From contig JAECYW010000001.1 in NCBI GenBank assembly GCA_023014335.1, forward strand, positions 3,162,001 to 3,226,000: a stretch of DNA of 64,000 nt, read 5' to 3'. Both the position numbers and the translations under genes were made by a program. The first letter of the stretch is position 1, and every line of letters starts with the position of its first letter. This document shows positions 22,301 to 35,709 of the stretch, piece by piece. The notes beneath the pieces were generated by a model. The model ran no database searches, was not told the origin of the DNA, and saw only the letters and a list, made by a program, of their open reading frames with translations. The DNA is from Galerina marginata (lineage: Eukaryota; Basidiomycota; Agaricomycetes; Agaricales; Galerinaceae).

Positions 22301-25300
22301 GCTGAGCGTCAGCCGAATGCACCTCCGAACACTGCGATTACATCCGCGGATAGGGCTAAAAGATATCCTATCTACGAACAACTCGGAGATCCTCGTATCA
22401 CAGTTGCAGGTTCGTCCGCTTCTTCCTATCTTTACGATTCGCTTTCGAACTTTTCTGTTTTGCAGGACGTCTGGGCCATCAGAAGCGGATACGCAAACTA
22501 GTCCGGCAGCTAATATTCTCTGCAGGGACTCACCTCGTGGTCTGGGAGGAGTGCTATTGGCGCTGGAGGGGCTTGAATGAATCTATCAACAACGCCGTCA
22601 ACGAGGCTGCTGCTGCTTTAGATGGCGGAGAACCACCTCGAAATCATGTTCCTCTTGCACAGCAGGTAATTTTTGGTTCACGAAGCAAGTTTGATCTGAT
22701 ACTGACTTCCGACTTAGGAGGTCAGGTTCCAATGGCAGAATCTAACTCTATTCCTGGCAGCTTTAGGAGGCTCTTGCATTCAGGATAATCAAGATATGAC
22801 AGCACTCTCCAAAGTCATTCCAGCAAAATATCTCCCTGACAAACTGCGTGTTGCTTCGAACCCTCTCCCTCTTGTTGAGAGTTTTATCGGAGATCTCATG
22901 ACCTTGCTGGTTGCTGGTGATATGCAGATTCGGGATATCGTCCGGGATGCACTGGGCTCTGAGCTTAGCCCTCGCTTGTACCCCAAACTGATCAAGAATC
23001 TTGAAGAGTAGGTCATCTTACAAACTTCCTATTGGGTGATTACACGATTCTGATCGTGATTTAGGACAATTCATCTGCTCGAAGATTCTTCGGAATCAAG
23101 TGACATTGAATCTTTTGCGATAGTACTAGAGCAGGTGAGTTGGCTTGTCTATCTACAGCAATTTTTTTAATCATTCGTATCTCATGCAAGATCATGTCAA
23201 TTCTCAAACTGGTCGCGGATAACTCAGAAGCGACTCTCGAAGACGTCATGAACGTGGACATAAGTTCAACAATGATTGCTCTGGCGTCTTTCATAGCTCG
23301 CTCCTCTGCATCATCAGCGCATCGAATTAAGATTAAATTCTGCGTTCTTTGCGAAAGTGTATGCAATCGTACTGATACTCTGACTATCCGTAAGGATAGT
23401 CACGTGCGTCACGAAATCCTCAACCATGTTCTCCAATGGATGGTGCCGGTCACGGTTAGTGAAACTGCCTCATTAAACCTGCATAAAGATTGAATGAGCG
23501 TCACTTAGAGCGCAACGGATCAAAGTCATGGTACCCTGAATGAACTCAACATCGCTTGCCTCCGCGCCGCTGTCAAGCTACTGGAACGCTTAGAGCTCAA
23601 AGCAGTCGACCCTTCCAATGCTGGAGACGATACTGTCCAGGTCTCCCGTCTTTTCAACAAATATTCCAGCGCACTACTCGCGAGTATTGAGTGTATTGAC
23701 ACTTCTCAGCTTGACAACATGGTTAGAAATTCGTCTTTCATTCATGCACTCGCGAACTAACTGTAACAGACCTCGGACAGCGTTTCTGACATGGGCTCAA
23801 TCCATCAGGTATGAACAGATGTCATCCTCAAGATTTTTTGCTGATTGAGCTCTCTTTAGAAAATGCGGGCGTCGCAGAAAGAGGCTGAGCTTCGCGAACT
23901 CATTATTACTGGTCTCACACATTTGGTCAGCGCAAATAGCGAGAGTGGCTTCAAACAATGTCTTCCATTAGCATACGATCCAGACAGCCGCAAACGGACT
24001 ATTTTTGCCCATGTCTTTGCCAGGGTTATCGGACAAGGCACTGTTTTCGACCCAGAAGACAAAACCGTCACCAAAGCTCGGCATGTCTCACTTTGCGAAG
24101 TAAGTAGTTGCACTCTTGTCATGGGGATAATATTCAATTCAAATCTTTCGCCCTAGCTGGTTCGAGGCTCTGACGTAAGTTCTGATCACTTTATAAGCTA
24201 TAAAACCTGCTCAAGTGCTGTTAGATGGTGCTCGCCATGACAATATGCGAGATCTGCCCACCTGCTGAAGTGGAAATGATGATCTCCGTGCTCCTCAACA
24301 TTTTCGATTCTCGTCCCGCTTTAATGGGCCTCATCAAACTCATGATAGAACGCGAAGTGGCACAAACAGGTCAAGCTTAATACTATCCAGTAAAAGACGA
24401 AATTCTGATAGTTATATATTGTAGACAACGAAGCGAGCCTTTTCAGAAGCAATTCTACATGCACAAGGTTCTTGTCAGCCTTTGCGAGGTTGCACGGATA
24501 CCACTATCTGAGAGGTCTGGTCAACCCGCTTCTCGAGTCGATGGTCCAAATGCCGCCTGGGACTGGTTACGAAATTGATCCTAACAAGGCGGTGGGACAG
24601 GATGTAGTCCAGAATCAGAAGAATGTGGAATATATTGCGGCGAATTTCCTTCAACTCATGTCAGCGTCGTTACCTACGCTTCCCGGGTATGAGCTTCGTT
24701 TCAACAACAAAGAGTCTACACTTAACATGATGCAGAATGTTTCGGGAAATCTGCGCTCATATTGCGAAGGTAGTGTACGTATGACCAGTTTTTACTCTTC
24801 AGGTTTGGTTCTCATCCTGTAATTAGGGCTGAAGTATGGCCAGAGGCAAAATACGCTGCGATGGGTGCCTTTATTTTCCTGAGGTACATTTACCTCGACC
24901 TTGTCTATCGAACTTTATTGATTAAGTGCATCCAGGTTCATTTCGCCGGCAGTGGTTACTCCTGAAACCATTGACATTGAAGTACCCAAAGGAGAGAATT
25001 CCCAAGTCTTGCGGCGGGGGTTAATGGTCATTGCCAAGATTATTCAAAACCTGGCCAACAACATCTTTTTCGGCAAAGAAGCACATATGACAACCTTGAA
25101 TAAATTCCTCGAGGGCAATATTGCTAACGTGACGCGTTTTCTTTCGGAACTGCATGTAGGGTTACTGCTATTCATATTCACAACTCAGTCTGATTTTCTT
25201 CCAAGAAACATCCTGTTCTAGCCGAGGAGTCAAGTGATGTTTGGTTGGGAATAACTTCTGATGACACGGACGTTGTTGTTCTACACCGCTTCTTCCACAA

Positions 25301-28300
25301 ACATGCCGACAAAATAGGGAAAGAGCTACTGAGTCTTTCTAAACCATCTGTGGAAGGTGAATCCTCAGCTGTAAGCGGCAAGCGGGCGTGGGATGGATTA
25401 TGCGCCTTGCTGGTGGATTTGGGCCCTCCAATGGACGTTCCTCAATTGTCCCAATCTGATTCCTCCCAACACAGAGATTACATCGAGCTCATGGCGAAAT
25501 GTGCCAACCGAAGCACCACCTCTGTGGAACATCTCTTTTTGGAGACCGACGTCCAGGTATTTGCACTAATTTCTATACGATTTATCCTTTATTTATTTAT
25601 TGATTCTTAGGAAAGCACTGCAGTATTTGTCCTTCGGTTATCAAGAATCGACGTGGAGAGCCTCGACATCGAACTATTCATGTACCACATTCTAAAGGTA
25701 AAAGCATGCAGCTTCTCAGCTTTTATTTCTTCAAATCTTTAACTTTCCGTTTTGCAGACGTTGACGTCAGATCTTTATCGTACACGGTCTTTCGACATCG
25801 TTCTTGACTGTACCGGTTTCACTGCAACATCTGAAGTTCCGCTACAGTGGTTAAAATACTGTGCCGAACTGATACCGAAGGATACTCGCGTTCGATTTTC
25901 AGCGACTCGCATCTTGAACCCGAACACCTTGACACAGAAATATCTCCGTCGACTTTACAATATTTCTGCCGGTATGGCTGTTTGTCTCAGTAACAACATT
26001 GCCTAATCTGTTGCCTATCAGGTACCCCACTCTGCTCCGAGATCAAAGCTTACACGTCCGTGTTGCAATTGATGGAGGATGTTCGAACAACAGCTCTTGC
26101 ACCATTGGCTTATCCAGGTATGCCTATAGCCAAAGAAAAACTATATTACTTATGTTCATTTTCTTCTCAGTTTCCTTGGAGCAAGAAGCCAACGAAACAT
26201 TCTATGACGTACAGATGAGAACAGCCTTGCGGGTGCCCGTAATTATGCGAGTTGGTTCTAGTCACATCCGAGTTACCTCAGTAAGCTTCGTTGAAGTCAG
26301 CTGTACGCGTTATCTGACACTTTCCAGGTGAAATCCCTGGCTATATCACCAGGAATAGGCTGCAAGTCAACTGATTTGATCCCGCTGACGGACGTCAGCG
26401 ACATTTATAATGTCTCGACCGGTCAGGAAGCCAATGAGTTCATTATTCGCCGGAGGCAAGGTGTCACCGTTTACTTCTCATCTCCTTCACGGGAACAAAT
26501 TGTCAAGGTAAATCCTTGTCTTATCTCTTTGCCATTACCCATTCTTACATTTGTTTAGTACATCCGAAGCTGCAAAGGCAAACTGAAAGAAGCTCAAGCT
26601 CCACTAACAGAGCGATTCTCGAGGTTTTCCAATGTTCCCGCCACTCTGCTCCATATTGGCTTCCTAAGCGTTGACCTCAACGACGAAGAGCTGCGTGGGG
26701 CGGCTTATGACCTTCTTGGAGCCGTTTGCACGTACCTCAAATACGATAAGAGTCCCATTGTAGCTCCTAAAGGTATTCATGTCCTTTTTCCTACACAGTA
26801 TTTGGATCTTATATTATTTATTAGCCGGGTTTATATCTGGAGATCCAATAGCATTCGTCGCCAACCTTAGCGAAAAACTTGCCGAATTTGCACCTCAGCT
26901 CACTCTCGATTTCATTCATGAAGTCTCGGCGGCAATGACCAGTATGGACAAAAGTTCGGTTTCTCAGCGCATAGGCTGTCTGCAGTACATGAGTCCTTGG
27001 ATCCAAAATCTGTCGCATTTCGCAAACTCCACACATCCGCTGTATGAAAGATCAGGAGCCCGGCTTCGGGATTGTATTCGCACATTATCCGATTTGTCTC
27101 TGGCCTTCCCCGAGGTACGCCTAACTTCGTAATATTTCGTCAACAAGAAAGACTTACAGCCGAATTTAGATGAATTCGACCATCCAGAAACATATCTGGG
27201 CCGAAGTCGCCAAATTGGATTCCAACATCGTCGATATCATCTTGGATGAACTAATCAGGACTGCAACTGATGGCGGAATTGGCACGCGGCGATGTGAAAC
27301 GATTTCCCATATCGTGGCAGCGCTATCATCAATTAACGTACGCGGCCGAATCTATTCGAAGTTGAGAAAGGTTTGCGTTTTTTATTTCGCCTTGACGTGT
27401 TTGGTATACTTATGAGTTGGCAGGCCCTGAGCAAGGTTTCCCCGAAGGCGTCCAACACTCTGATGGAACATCAGAATTGGAATGAAATTTCGACGTTGAT
27501 ACGGCTCACCCTCGTCGTCGGGTCGCAGTCAACTCAGCCGGGGACAAACTACCTATACGTCCCGGAAGTCGTTCATCTTGTGTCCCTCATTGCGGGAGAA
27601 GGCCCTACACTGGTCAGGAAGTCGGTTTATGGAATCATCATCAACCTCCTTCAATCTCTGTACATTGGCCGCCAGGATGATACCACGGAGTCTGCACTAA
27701 TGCAACTTATAAACGACTGCACGCTTCCCGAGAACCTCAAGCTGTTTGGCCTGCGCCGTGAAACGCCCACCAGCGAGTACACCAATCTAGACCCTATCAA
27801 TGAAAAGGACACATTGGATACCTATGAACGTCTGGTCCAGCTTCTCCTTCGCATCCTCAATGTATCCGCCGGCTCTCCAGGTTTGCAGTTTATTTTTGTT
27901 CATGTCCAACTTGCTGACATTTTTCTTCGTGCAGGTCTACTAAATGTTTGGAAAGCGCGTTGGATGAGCTTGGTAACCGCCACAGCATTCCAACAATCTC
28001 CCGCTGTTCAGACTCGTTCTTTCGTTGCCCTGGCCGCACTGGCCATTGCTGAAGTGGATGACGACTTCCTATACCAGATCCTGGTTGCGTTCAAGAGCGC
28101 ACTTATGAAGGCAAATGAGACGAACACGATGGCCATCGTCAGCATGCTCCGCTGCATGTCCAAGATCGTACCGGCCATTGTCGACACGTCGCGGTATATT
28201 ACCGTTCTTTTCTGGCTCGCAGTTGCTCTGCTGGAAGCGAGTCATTTGGGCTTCTACATTGAGGCACTATCCCTCTTGCGAGTCACTCTTGATAACATGG

Positions 28301-29257
28301 AGCAACAGGGCATGTTCAAAGTCAATAGCGTGCAAGTTGTCCTCATGGAAGCCCGGGAACAACTGGAGGAGGTGACCTCACAACTGGACGAGATGCTCCG
28401 TATATCATTCGAAACGAGCTTCTCGTTTTCGTTGGCTGCGATTATTTTCAAAGGGATGCGACATTCTGGGCTGAAGGATTCCGCTGAGGCTGCGTTAAGG
28501 ACACTCTTGCGTGTGACATCTGGTGCACAAGAGGAAATGGCGAACGGGTTCAAGCAAACCGTGCGGCCAGAAGCACTGGGCTATTTCGTTGCCCTCCTTC
28601 CTGTATCGACAACGCCGCGCTCGTACAAATGCCTCCTAAACGATGCCCATATCGAGGGTGCTTGGGTTACGGATGCCGAAGGCGACGATGAAGACAGCGG
28701 AATTCCGGACCTTGGTCACCTTAGCCTCGGAATCCACGACTCAATGACAGCCTTGCTCGTTGCATCGTTCGTTGGAACGATCCTTGCATCGGCGCAAGGC
28801 GATGACTCCGAGACGCAAATCCTTTACGGCCTACTCTCAAGCCTCGCCATGTCATACCCTGAGATCATATCGATCACGTACGTCACTGTTCTTGTCTCCA
28901 TACACATTTGCCTTTACTAACCTGTGCTGCAGATACGAAACCATTCAAGACCGCGTAAGGGAAGTCTTCGCAAACTCCTCAAATGCATCCATCATTCGGT
29001 CTGTCTCGACCATCTTCCGTGTTGCACTACAAGACCCCGTCCGGTCGAGTAACGCCAGCACCAGCCAGGCCTCGACGTCAACCCTCAGTGTTGTAGAAGA
29101 GAATTCTATCGGACCAGGACGATCACATCTGAATGCTCTGGAAGACCTCGGGATGCAAGGCCTCGCGAACAACTTCCAGTTCCTCCCTCCTGGCAAAGGC
29201 CACTCGACGAAGATGATCAATTGGATACCTGGTTTAATCACGCTGATGATATCATAG
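19346..29257 (+). CDS. TAO3: Furry/Tao3/Mor2-family cell morphogenesis scaffold (PAG1)
   Basis: A very large plus-strand gene with some 35 short introns. I estimate about 2,500-2,700 residues but did not join every exon, so the inner borders are approximate. It starts MPRRPSASVG and has an N-terminal helical-repeat region (TQQAIETLVELSKDSLDMIA, then ALCELLDRLAK, VLQSQLFILKVLSMTMASRW). The same type of all-alpha sequence runs through the mid region (LSEREVLILGILSLWRSTPL, RKSVYGIIINLLQSLY) to the C-terminus at KMINWIPGLITLMIS. This matches the fungal MOR2-PAG1 N, middle and C domains. The family scaffolds NDR kinase and MOB proteins (Cbk1/Orb6, RAM or MOR network) at sites of polarised growth and septation. 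The start is the first ATG that opens the family-like frame; a few upstream residues could be missed. Confidence 0.9.
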
Positions 29258-30078
29258 AACTGTTTCTGTAATACCCTGTCTAGTTGTGCCCTCGTGTCAA
29301 TGTGGGCCGTGTTTTTGGGCACCCGGGCTGGATCTATCACTCTTTTTTTGCAATTGCTGTCTCGTCACATCTTTCGTTACTCACCATGCTGCACCGCCCT
29401 TGTTTTGTTTTTATTGTATCATACTAGTCGCTCTCTTTCTCTCTCTCGTATGGGATGGATTTGTGTATATAGTATAGAGCAGTTTACTCTCATCTTTATT
29501 CTTTCTCTTCAATGCGCATTTCAAACTCACAATCAATTCTCCGTGGAATAATAGTTCTTTCTCATAAATTGCATGTTGAAAGTAATTCAAAATGTCATGT
29601 CGAGTCTTAGATGGCACAGGTGCCCACGTCGGTTGCGTAGTGAGTTGGTGGCCATGGAATATCCATGTGTAACTTCGTGGGCTTGCGAAGGTTTGTGTGA
29701 TAGATCTGACGGCGATATTTTACATGAGAGATCCACAATTAAATTTAGACCAGCATCTGACATATTCCGGCTCAAACTTCCCAAGCAAGCAAGGCGTTGT
29801 GTCCTTTCTTCCAGTCAACATTTCTGGCGTCTGTCTACATTTATCAATGTTCTGAGAAGAGCATACGAAGGAGCAGATTAGGAATCCTTCAGAATCTGCC
29901 ATCAATTTCGGATCACGTGGCTAGCAACACGAGCGCGGTATTGAACTTTAGGGAGGAGCTCGGCCCTAATCTCTTTCATTCCACTACCATATTGTCGCAA
30001 TGATCATTGAGCACATCCTATAGCCTCGAAACACCTTGAAACGCCTATTCTTAGTTTACCACGGACGCCCAGGACTCT
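29258..30078. other. intergenic region between two plus-strand genes
   Basis: About 820 bases. The first part is T-rich and fits a 3' untranslated region of the Furry-like gene; the rest should be the promoter of the coiled-coil gene. No gene or repeat is seen. Confidence 0.45.
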
Positions 30079-33000
30079 ATGAGCAGACCACGCACCCCAG
30101 AATCGCCTTTGACGAACAGTCTTTATCATGCAACGAGCACAATAGACGACCTGACGGCAGCATTGGCCAACTTTTCCCGTGTACCCTCACCGGAACCTGT
30201 TGCATCGCTTTCATGTTGTTGTGGGAGGGACGATTGCGAGAACTTGAAGGCATGGCTTGACTTGAAGTCACGTCTTGGAAGCCGATTAGTGCTCAGTGCT
30301 GGTGAGTCAGTCGGACCATAATTCGGAATCTTGACTGAACAGTGCGTACAGAGGTTGGTCAGGCATTGCTGCAGCGACATGCGGCTTATGTGCGGCAGAA
30401 TGAGGTTTGTGGATTTGCTCTTCACTGTGAAACGGCAGTATTAATTAACTGTTCATCATTTAGCGCAAGCTGCGGAACGACGACGATCCCTTCCTCGAAA
30501 ATAAAGAACCGGAACACCCGCAGACGACCGATGAAGACCTCCACCGTGAAATCGAGGAACTTGCGAAAGAGAAAGCTCAACTGGAGAAGGTAAATCGCCA
30601 ACTAAAATGTCAGAGGACGAGAATTTAAGTCGTTCGGGTAGCGGTTAAATCAAGCCCTCGTCAACAATGAGGTCACTGAAGTGTCTAACAAGACTATCTT
30701 GCAAGAACTTCACGAAGCTAGAGAGACAATTTCTCGGCTTACTGCTCATCACGCTCGTTCAGTGGGATGGGATACCCGTCTGTCGGCTGCACTAAAAGAA
30801 AGAGATGACATGCAGCAGGAAAGAGACGGAGAAACACATCGGGCTCGTCTGGCGGAATCTCGGTTCGCCGCTTTGAAGGAGAAGACAGGTTCGTTTTCCT
30901 TCTCAATATCATAACAACGACTGGCTGCTAAGATCCGGATCTCCAGCGAAGTTGCAAGCTGAGGTACGGCGCCTTCAAGATAGTCTAGAGGAGAAAAGGC
31001 ATTCACGCCTCGAATTTTCGGAGACTGTAATCCAGGACGCCAGGTCCAGGCTTGATTCTTTCAGGAATTCGGTAAATTATCAGAACTCTCCCCATCATTA
31101 TCTTCTGAACTTATCACAGCAACTCGGGCTGACTGCAAAGGTGGAAGAAGACGAATTGACTTCTGTGCTAGAATCGCTGGTGCAAGACAACGAAATCCTG
31201 AAACATGATAATGCGGAGTTGCAACATTTATTGGCCGAAGCTCGGGAAGATGTCCATGCGTTACAAGAGGAAGTGGAGGAGCAACGAGCTGCTGCACCAC
31301 CACCTCGTTCTGGAGGTAAATTCAATTTGTATGAACCTGCATTTTATGGCCTAATATCACAGCAGCGAATACACCCCTTAGGCATTTCCACACTGGCAGC
31401 GTCCCATCGATAACCATGAAGGATTTCAAGGTATGCACAACGACTTCATTTTCCAGGTTTATTTGAAATCAATTATACTTCAGATGTCAAAAGGACGCAA
31501 TGCTAGCGCGGAAGGACGGTCCCGTCGACGCTCAGGTCCACTATCCATCGACCTTCACATGAACACTCTTACTGTTCCACACCGAGAACCTTTGACCCCC
31601 GACACTGCACGTTCTCCCGTATCCTTTGCCGAATCCCTGAACCATTCAGAGGCAAAATGGAATGCCTTTGGACACCTATCGCCTCGATCATCCCACGTCA
31701 GTTACGAGGTCGAAGAAGACGCCGACAAAACAGGCGACCCAACGGAGTTGGAGAGGTCAAGAGGTCATAAACCCCTTCTTCTCTTAACAAGATCTCGGGG
31801 GGTGCAAACAGACTTCCTCCCTTCAGGCGCGATGTCGCCGTCGCCTTTGCCCTCTCATTTTTCATCAATATCGCCGCATGAACACCATTCTGAAACGTCC
31901 TCGTTCTCAGAGTCACAGTCCTCTCATCTGTCTGTAATCCTGGAGCGGGCTTCCAACCTCCTTAACCGCTTGACACAGGCCGACGCTTTGACCTTGACTA
32001 ACCGCTTGAAGCGCCAACATCTCAAAGGAGCCGACGTCGCGCATGTCTCTCGCAGTACTGTCAGCAATATCGTCGCCGAAGCAATTGCACTTCGCGCCCA
32101 ATTCCGAGGGCTGTTGGAGGATGAAAAGGTGGTCACAACGTGCACACGCAAAGACCTACGGATGCTGTTCAAATTTGTCAAGGATATGTTCACAGAAATG
32201 GGGCACATTAGAGTAACGCTGAACGACGTGGTTCTGGACCCCTCTACGGCGCCTCGGGTCAGCGAGTTGGCGTTGAATCCAGGCAAGGCGGAGGCAGAGA
32301 AAAGAGAGAAAGAGGAGAATTCGCTGGGAGGAGGGGTGGCGGGATGGATGGCGCCTATTTCCAAACTATTCTCGCCTACAGGACGGGTAGAGTTTCCTCC
32401 TATCGAACCGGGTGGGCTGACGCGAACTACTTCAGCTGGCGGAAAGGAACAACCCCGTCCGCCGCGTTTTGCGCCGAAGCTTGGGCCTGCGCTGGCTGCG
32501 TCTGCTACGACCGTCAACGTTGAGTTTTCTGGAACAGGTGTCGGGCGGGCAGTGTCGAGCACTCTCTCCGCGCAGCCTATGCCTGTGTCTACTTCCTCAA
32601 TGGATGCCAGTGTGACCCCGCAAGGTTCGTCTAGCTTGATGGGCATCTTCGCTGGCGCCCCGAGGACTGTCGAGCCCGACCCGTGGGTGGTACTTCCAGC
32701 TCCGTCCACTCAGCCGCTTCGGAAGAAGCAATCATTCATCAAACCACCCGAGAGCCAGAGCCAGATGCCGACTGCTGCGATTGCTACCATCGGACGGGCT
32801 AATGGGAGGAGGAATAGCAATAGACTCTCTCGCAACGTCGACGCCGTAATCGACGTGGAAAGACCGCCAGACATAGACGAAGAACCCGACTTCCTGCCCC
32901 CACTACTGCAGCGGACCCTGCGCCGGCGCGGGCTGTCCGATTCATCGATTCATTCGACGTTCACGAGCCAGGGAGACGACCCAATGTCTCCTACCCTCCC

Positions 33001-33517
33001 TCCGTCTCCGCAGAGGCCCGTCTTTGCTGGCCCATCTTCGAGGTTGCCTGCGTGGCCGGATAGGTCGTCGATGTTCCAGGTGTTGAGCCGGACTGTGCAG
33101 AATCTGCGGGCATCGACTGGGGCGGGTGGTGGTGTGTTGACTCCTCCGTTCTCCCCTCCGCGTGAGCCTGCGACGAGTGCTGTGAATAGTCGTCAGCCGC
33201 GGTCAAAGTCGAGAACCCGCGAACAAGCGAGCAGCAGTGCCAGTCCTGCTGGGGCTGGACATACCCCTGCCTCCGCCACACCCACACCTTCCACGCCAAA
33301 GAAGACTGCCCCGTCGAACTCGAAGCCTGTCCGGGTTGCAAGCCCGAACAGAGGGACCATCTTGCCCAACTTCAGCTCGTGGGCGGTGGCGGAAGGCATG
33401 TTCGACCCGAGCACTGATCCTGTCATCGCTAGCAGTATGAGGGACGAGTCGTACATGCAGCGGATCCCCCGCGGACGGACGGACAATAGCGAGTCCCATG
33501 CACGCGATTTTTATTGA
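30079..33517 (+). CDS. conserved coiled-coil protein of unknown function
   Basis: Eight exons (30079-30301, 30352-30404, 30464-30589, 30642-30888, 30947-31071, 31120-31315, 31363-31430 and 31484-33517) join in phase to 1,023 residues. Residues 1-75 contain a short Cys cluster (SLSCCCGRDDCENL). About residues 80-325 are nearly continuous coiled coil (DLHREIEELAKEKAQLEK, EVRRLQDSLEEKRHSRLEF, DNAELQHLLAEAREDVHAL). The large last exon is mostly disordered and Ser/Pro-rich, but holds one ordered helical block (ERASNLLNRLTQADALTL, then TRKDLRMLFKFVKDMFTEMG and VTLNDVVLDPSTAP) near residues 500-600. That block looks like the conserved core of a fungal family, which I cannot name. A structural or cytoskeletal adaptor role would fit the coiled coil but is only inference. 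It is followed 390 bases later by the DASH subunit gene. Confidence 0.8.
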
Positions 33518-33908
33518 GTAAAATAGTTTTTTCTTTCTCTGCTTGGTTTTCTATTTCGCCCCTTGGTTGTTTCTGCTCCACCTTTCTCCCGACTCCGAGG
33601 GACTGGCACTCGACTCGGCACATGTATATACATACCCAACCATCAACAGCATAATTCCGGTGCAGTTGAGCTGCACGTTCAACCGGATTTTCATGAATGT
33701 ACCATTGAACAATTATATCCTTATTTGAATATTGGAAATTGGAATGTATTTTGGCTTCCCAGAAGGAGGATTCAAATTGCGGCTGTAAGTGTAACGCGAC
33801 GCGACGCATAACGCTATCACGTGAGATATTTCAGCCAATCAGTAACTTGTGATGCGATGGTTTCAAGTTTGTGCTTTCGTCACCTCCTCCAATACGATCA
33901 ATAGTCAA
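33518..33908. other. short intergenic region
   Basis: About 390 bases between two plus-strand genes, holding the 3' end of the coiled-coil gene and the promoter of the Spc19 homologue. An in-frame upstream ATG at 33849 exists, but the family alignment starts after 33909. Confidence 0.4.
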
Positions 33909-34675
33909 ATGTCTCGATTATCGAGGGCCAATCTTAAAGCCAGGGAATCCATTTTTACAAGCAGACCGGAGCAATACATTGGCGACATCCAAGCTCGATG
34001 TCCACCGGATTTGGAGGAATGTGTGATGGCTATGGAAGATTGCTGCGAAGAGGTGTGTATCGAGATCTACCTTTGTCTACTGTCAGTCTTATTAAAAGAG
34101 TTACTAGGCGTATGAAGCACAGGTTCTGCTTCGGAATGGTACCAAGGATCTACCTCGTATGAACCAGATCCTACAGAGTGAGAGAGTACGTATATATATC
34201 GACTGATTTCGTTTGCGCTATTATACAAGCTGACTTAACTGTGCGTTTTAGGTGTTCTTACTTGTAAATGAGGATACGGTAAAGCGCTACAAGCGTGGGT
34301 TGGCAGACGAAATAGAGCCTGCCATAACAGAGCTCATTGAACGTGCAGAGCAGGGGCTCGTGTTGTTGGAAAGGAAAGAACAAACTTTGCAAGCCAAGGT
34401 CAGCTCCTTTGTGTTTTCTTTGTCAGGTTCACTTGTTTATCATGATCGTGTCAAGGTCGAAAACGCGAAGAGCGTGCCACGGAACGCTACTGGAACCAGC
34501 GCTGTCCAGAAACTTGAGGCGAGACGCCTTCAAACCCTTGTGAAGCAGCGAGAAAAACTGGAGGCTGAAGTACGAGCCCTGGAGGAAGAAGTGCTGCAAA
34601 CTGTGAGAGTGTTTTATTTTATTTTATTCTCGACGTTCAATTCTCTTTTTTCAGGGAACAAAGCGGCGGTCTTGA
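33909..34675 (+). CDS. SPC19: DASH complex subunit Spc19
   Basis: Exons 33909-34052, 34108-34185, 34252-34398, 34456-34602 and 34655-34675 give 178 residues. Family hallmarks in order: a short start, CPPDLEECVMAMEDCCEEAY, LLRNGTKDLPRMNQILQSER, VFLLVNEDTVKRYKRGLADE, IEPAITELIERAEQGLVLLE, RKEQTLQAK, then a C-terminal coiled coil (KLEARRLQTLVKQREKLEAE). Spc19 is one of ten DASH/Dam1 subunits. The complex forms oligomers or rings around microtubules and couples kinetochores to depolymerising ends. Length is typical of the family (about 150-200). Intron 3 (34399-34455) is 57 nt with no stop in frame, so skipping its removal would add 19 residues without breaking the protein. Confidence 0.85.
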
Positions 34676-35397
34676 AGCAGTCTGAGCTATCGGGTTCCTG
34701 CTCTTTATTATTGGCCGCACTGGACAACAGATACTCGTTACCGTCTTTCCAAATCCCAGGATAATGTCCCAGATGCCACCTTCTCCTCGTAGAAATCGGA
34801 CATGATATTAACAAACCTCATCTAATATCTACGCCTAGCGGCAGAGGATCTAACCATGTCGAAAACCGAAGAGTTGGGACTTCTAGCGAAATGCAGCCGC
34901 GTCATAGAGAGGCTTTTGGCGGAGAAGGCATCATCTTGATGTGTATCCCTGACGCAACCAGACGATGATGTGTATCATTCCAGATCTAATTGGAGGAAAG
35001 GAAGAGTCATGTTAGGATATACCCGCTTTTCGAGACAGCAATCAAATACGCACCTCCGTTCGGACCGACTCTATTCGCTTACCCACCGTCATAGTCGTGT
35101 TCACAAGGCGCAGTTTATCGCCTCTACGATTGTTATGAGTTGAGGCCGGAATACACGACGGGTCTGAAAGCTTACATCGCAGCAGGAGAATGGTATACGA
35201 TATTGAGGGCCTGCGAAACACTGGGAAGCACTTTCCCCGTTTCGGATAGGTTCATGAGCGTTAACGCGAATGAGGATGCCCTAATTATGAGCAGCGAAAT
35301 GATTAACCAAGCTTTGAAGGCAGCAAAAAGTAACCCTACATATCAATCAGAAATGCTGAGCATCCACCATGCATGTTTCCACCTCCATTGACCATGT
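34676..35397. other. region between Spc19 and a small minus-strand gene; unassigned open frame
   Basis: About 720 bases. An open stretch at 35110-35391 (plus) reads RLYDCYELRPEYTTGLKAYI, then GEWYTILRACETLGSTFPVS. It has protein-like composition and could be the last exon of an unrecognised gene or a gene remnant. I could not find a start or a family for it. Confidence 0.3.
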
Positions 35398-35709
35398 CTA
35401 GAGCATTATGACCGTCGGGTTCATCGACTTTTCAGAAGTGGCATGTTGGACGTACTTGCCTTCAGCAACGTCGAGCTCTAGGACTGCCCTTCCCTCCACC
35501 TTGTTTGGCTCCTCCGCTTTCTTGACGATCGATAATTCGGTGACCTTCAGCCGCTCCTGAATTGCTTTCCCAAACATATTCAACTGGCGTTGACCGGGCT
35601 TCCTGAAGCTCGCGAAGTATGCTTTCGCGTTGCCGAGTGAACGCTTGATTTCCTCTGGCGCGTTGCCCGCAACTTGAGAGACGTCAAATTCTTCGCTCAT
35701 GGATGCCAT
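35398..35709 (-). CDS. small conserved-looking protein of unknown function
   Basis: A single-exon frame of 103 residues, starting MASMSEEFDVSQVAGNAPEE and ending NPTVIML. The middle is charged (FRKPGQRQLNMFGKAIQERL, then VTELSIVKKAEEPNKVEGRA and VLELDVAEGKYV). There is no signal peptide or membrane segment. Amino acid make-up and the clean uninterrupted frame suggest a real gene. I do not recognise a family. An Alba-type nucleic-acid-binding fold was considered because of the alternating beta/alpha look, but no Alba motif can be shown. Confidence 0.5.
   Translation of the reverse strand: MASMSEEFDVSQVAGNAPEEIKRSLGNAKAYFASFRKPGQRQLNMFGKAIQERLKVTELSIVKKAEEPNKVEGRAVLELDVAEGKYVQHATSEKSMNPTVIML

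Noticed and set aside
35398..35709. Alba-domain or RNase P subunit identity for the small gene
   Set aside because: The alternating secondary structure is suggestive but none of the family's key residues can be pointed to.
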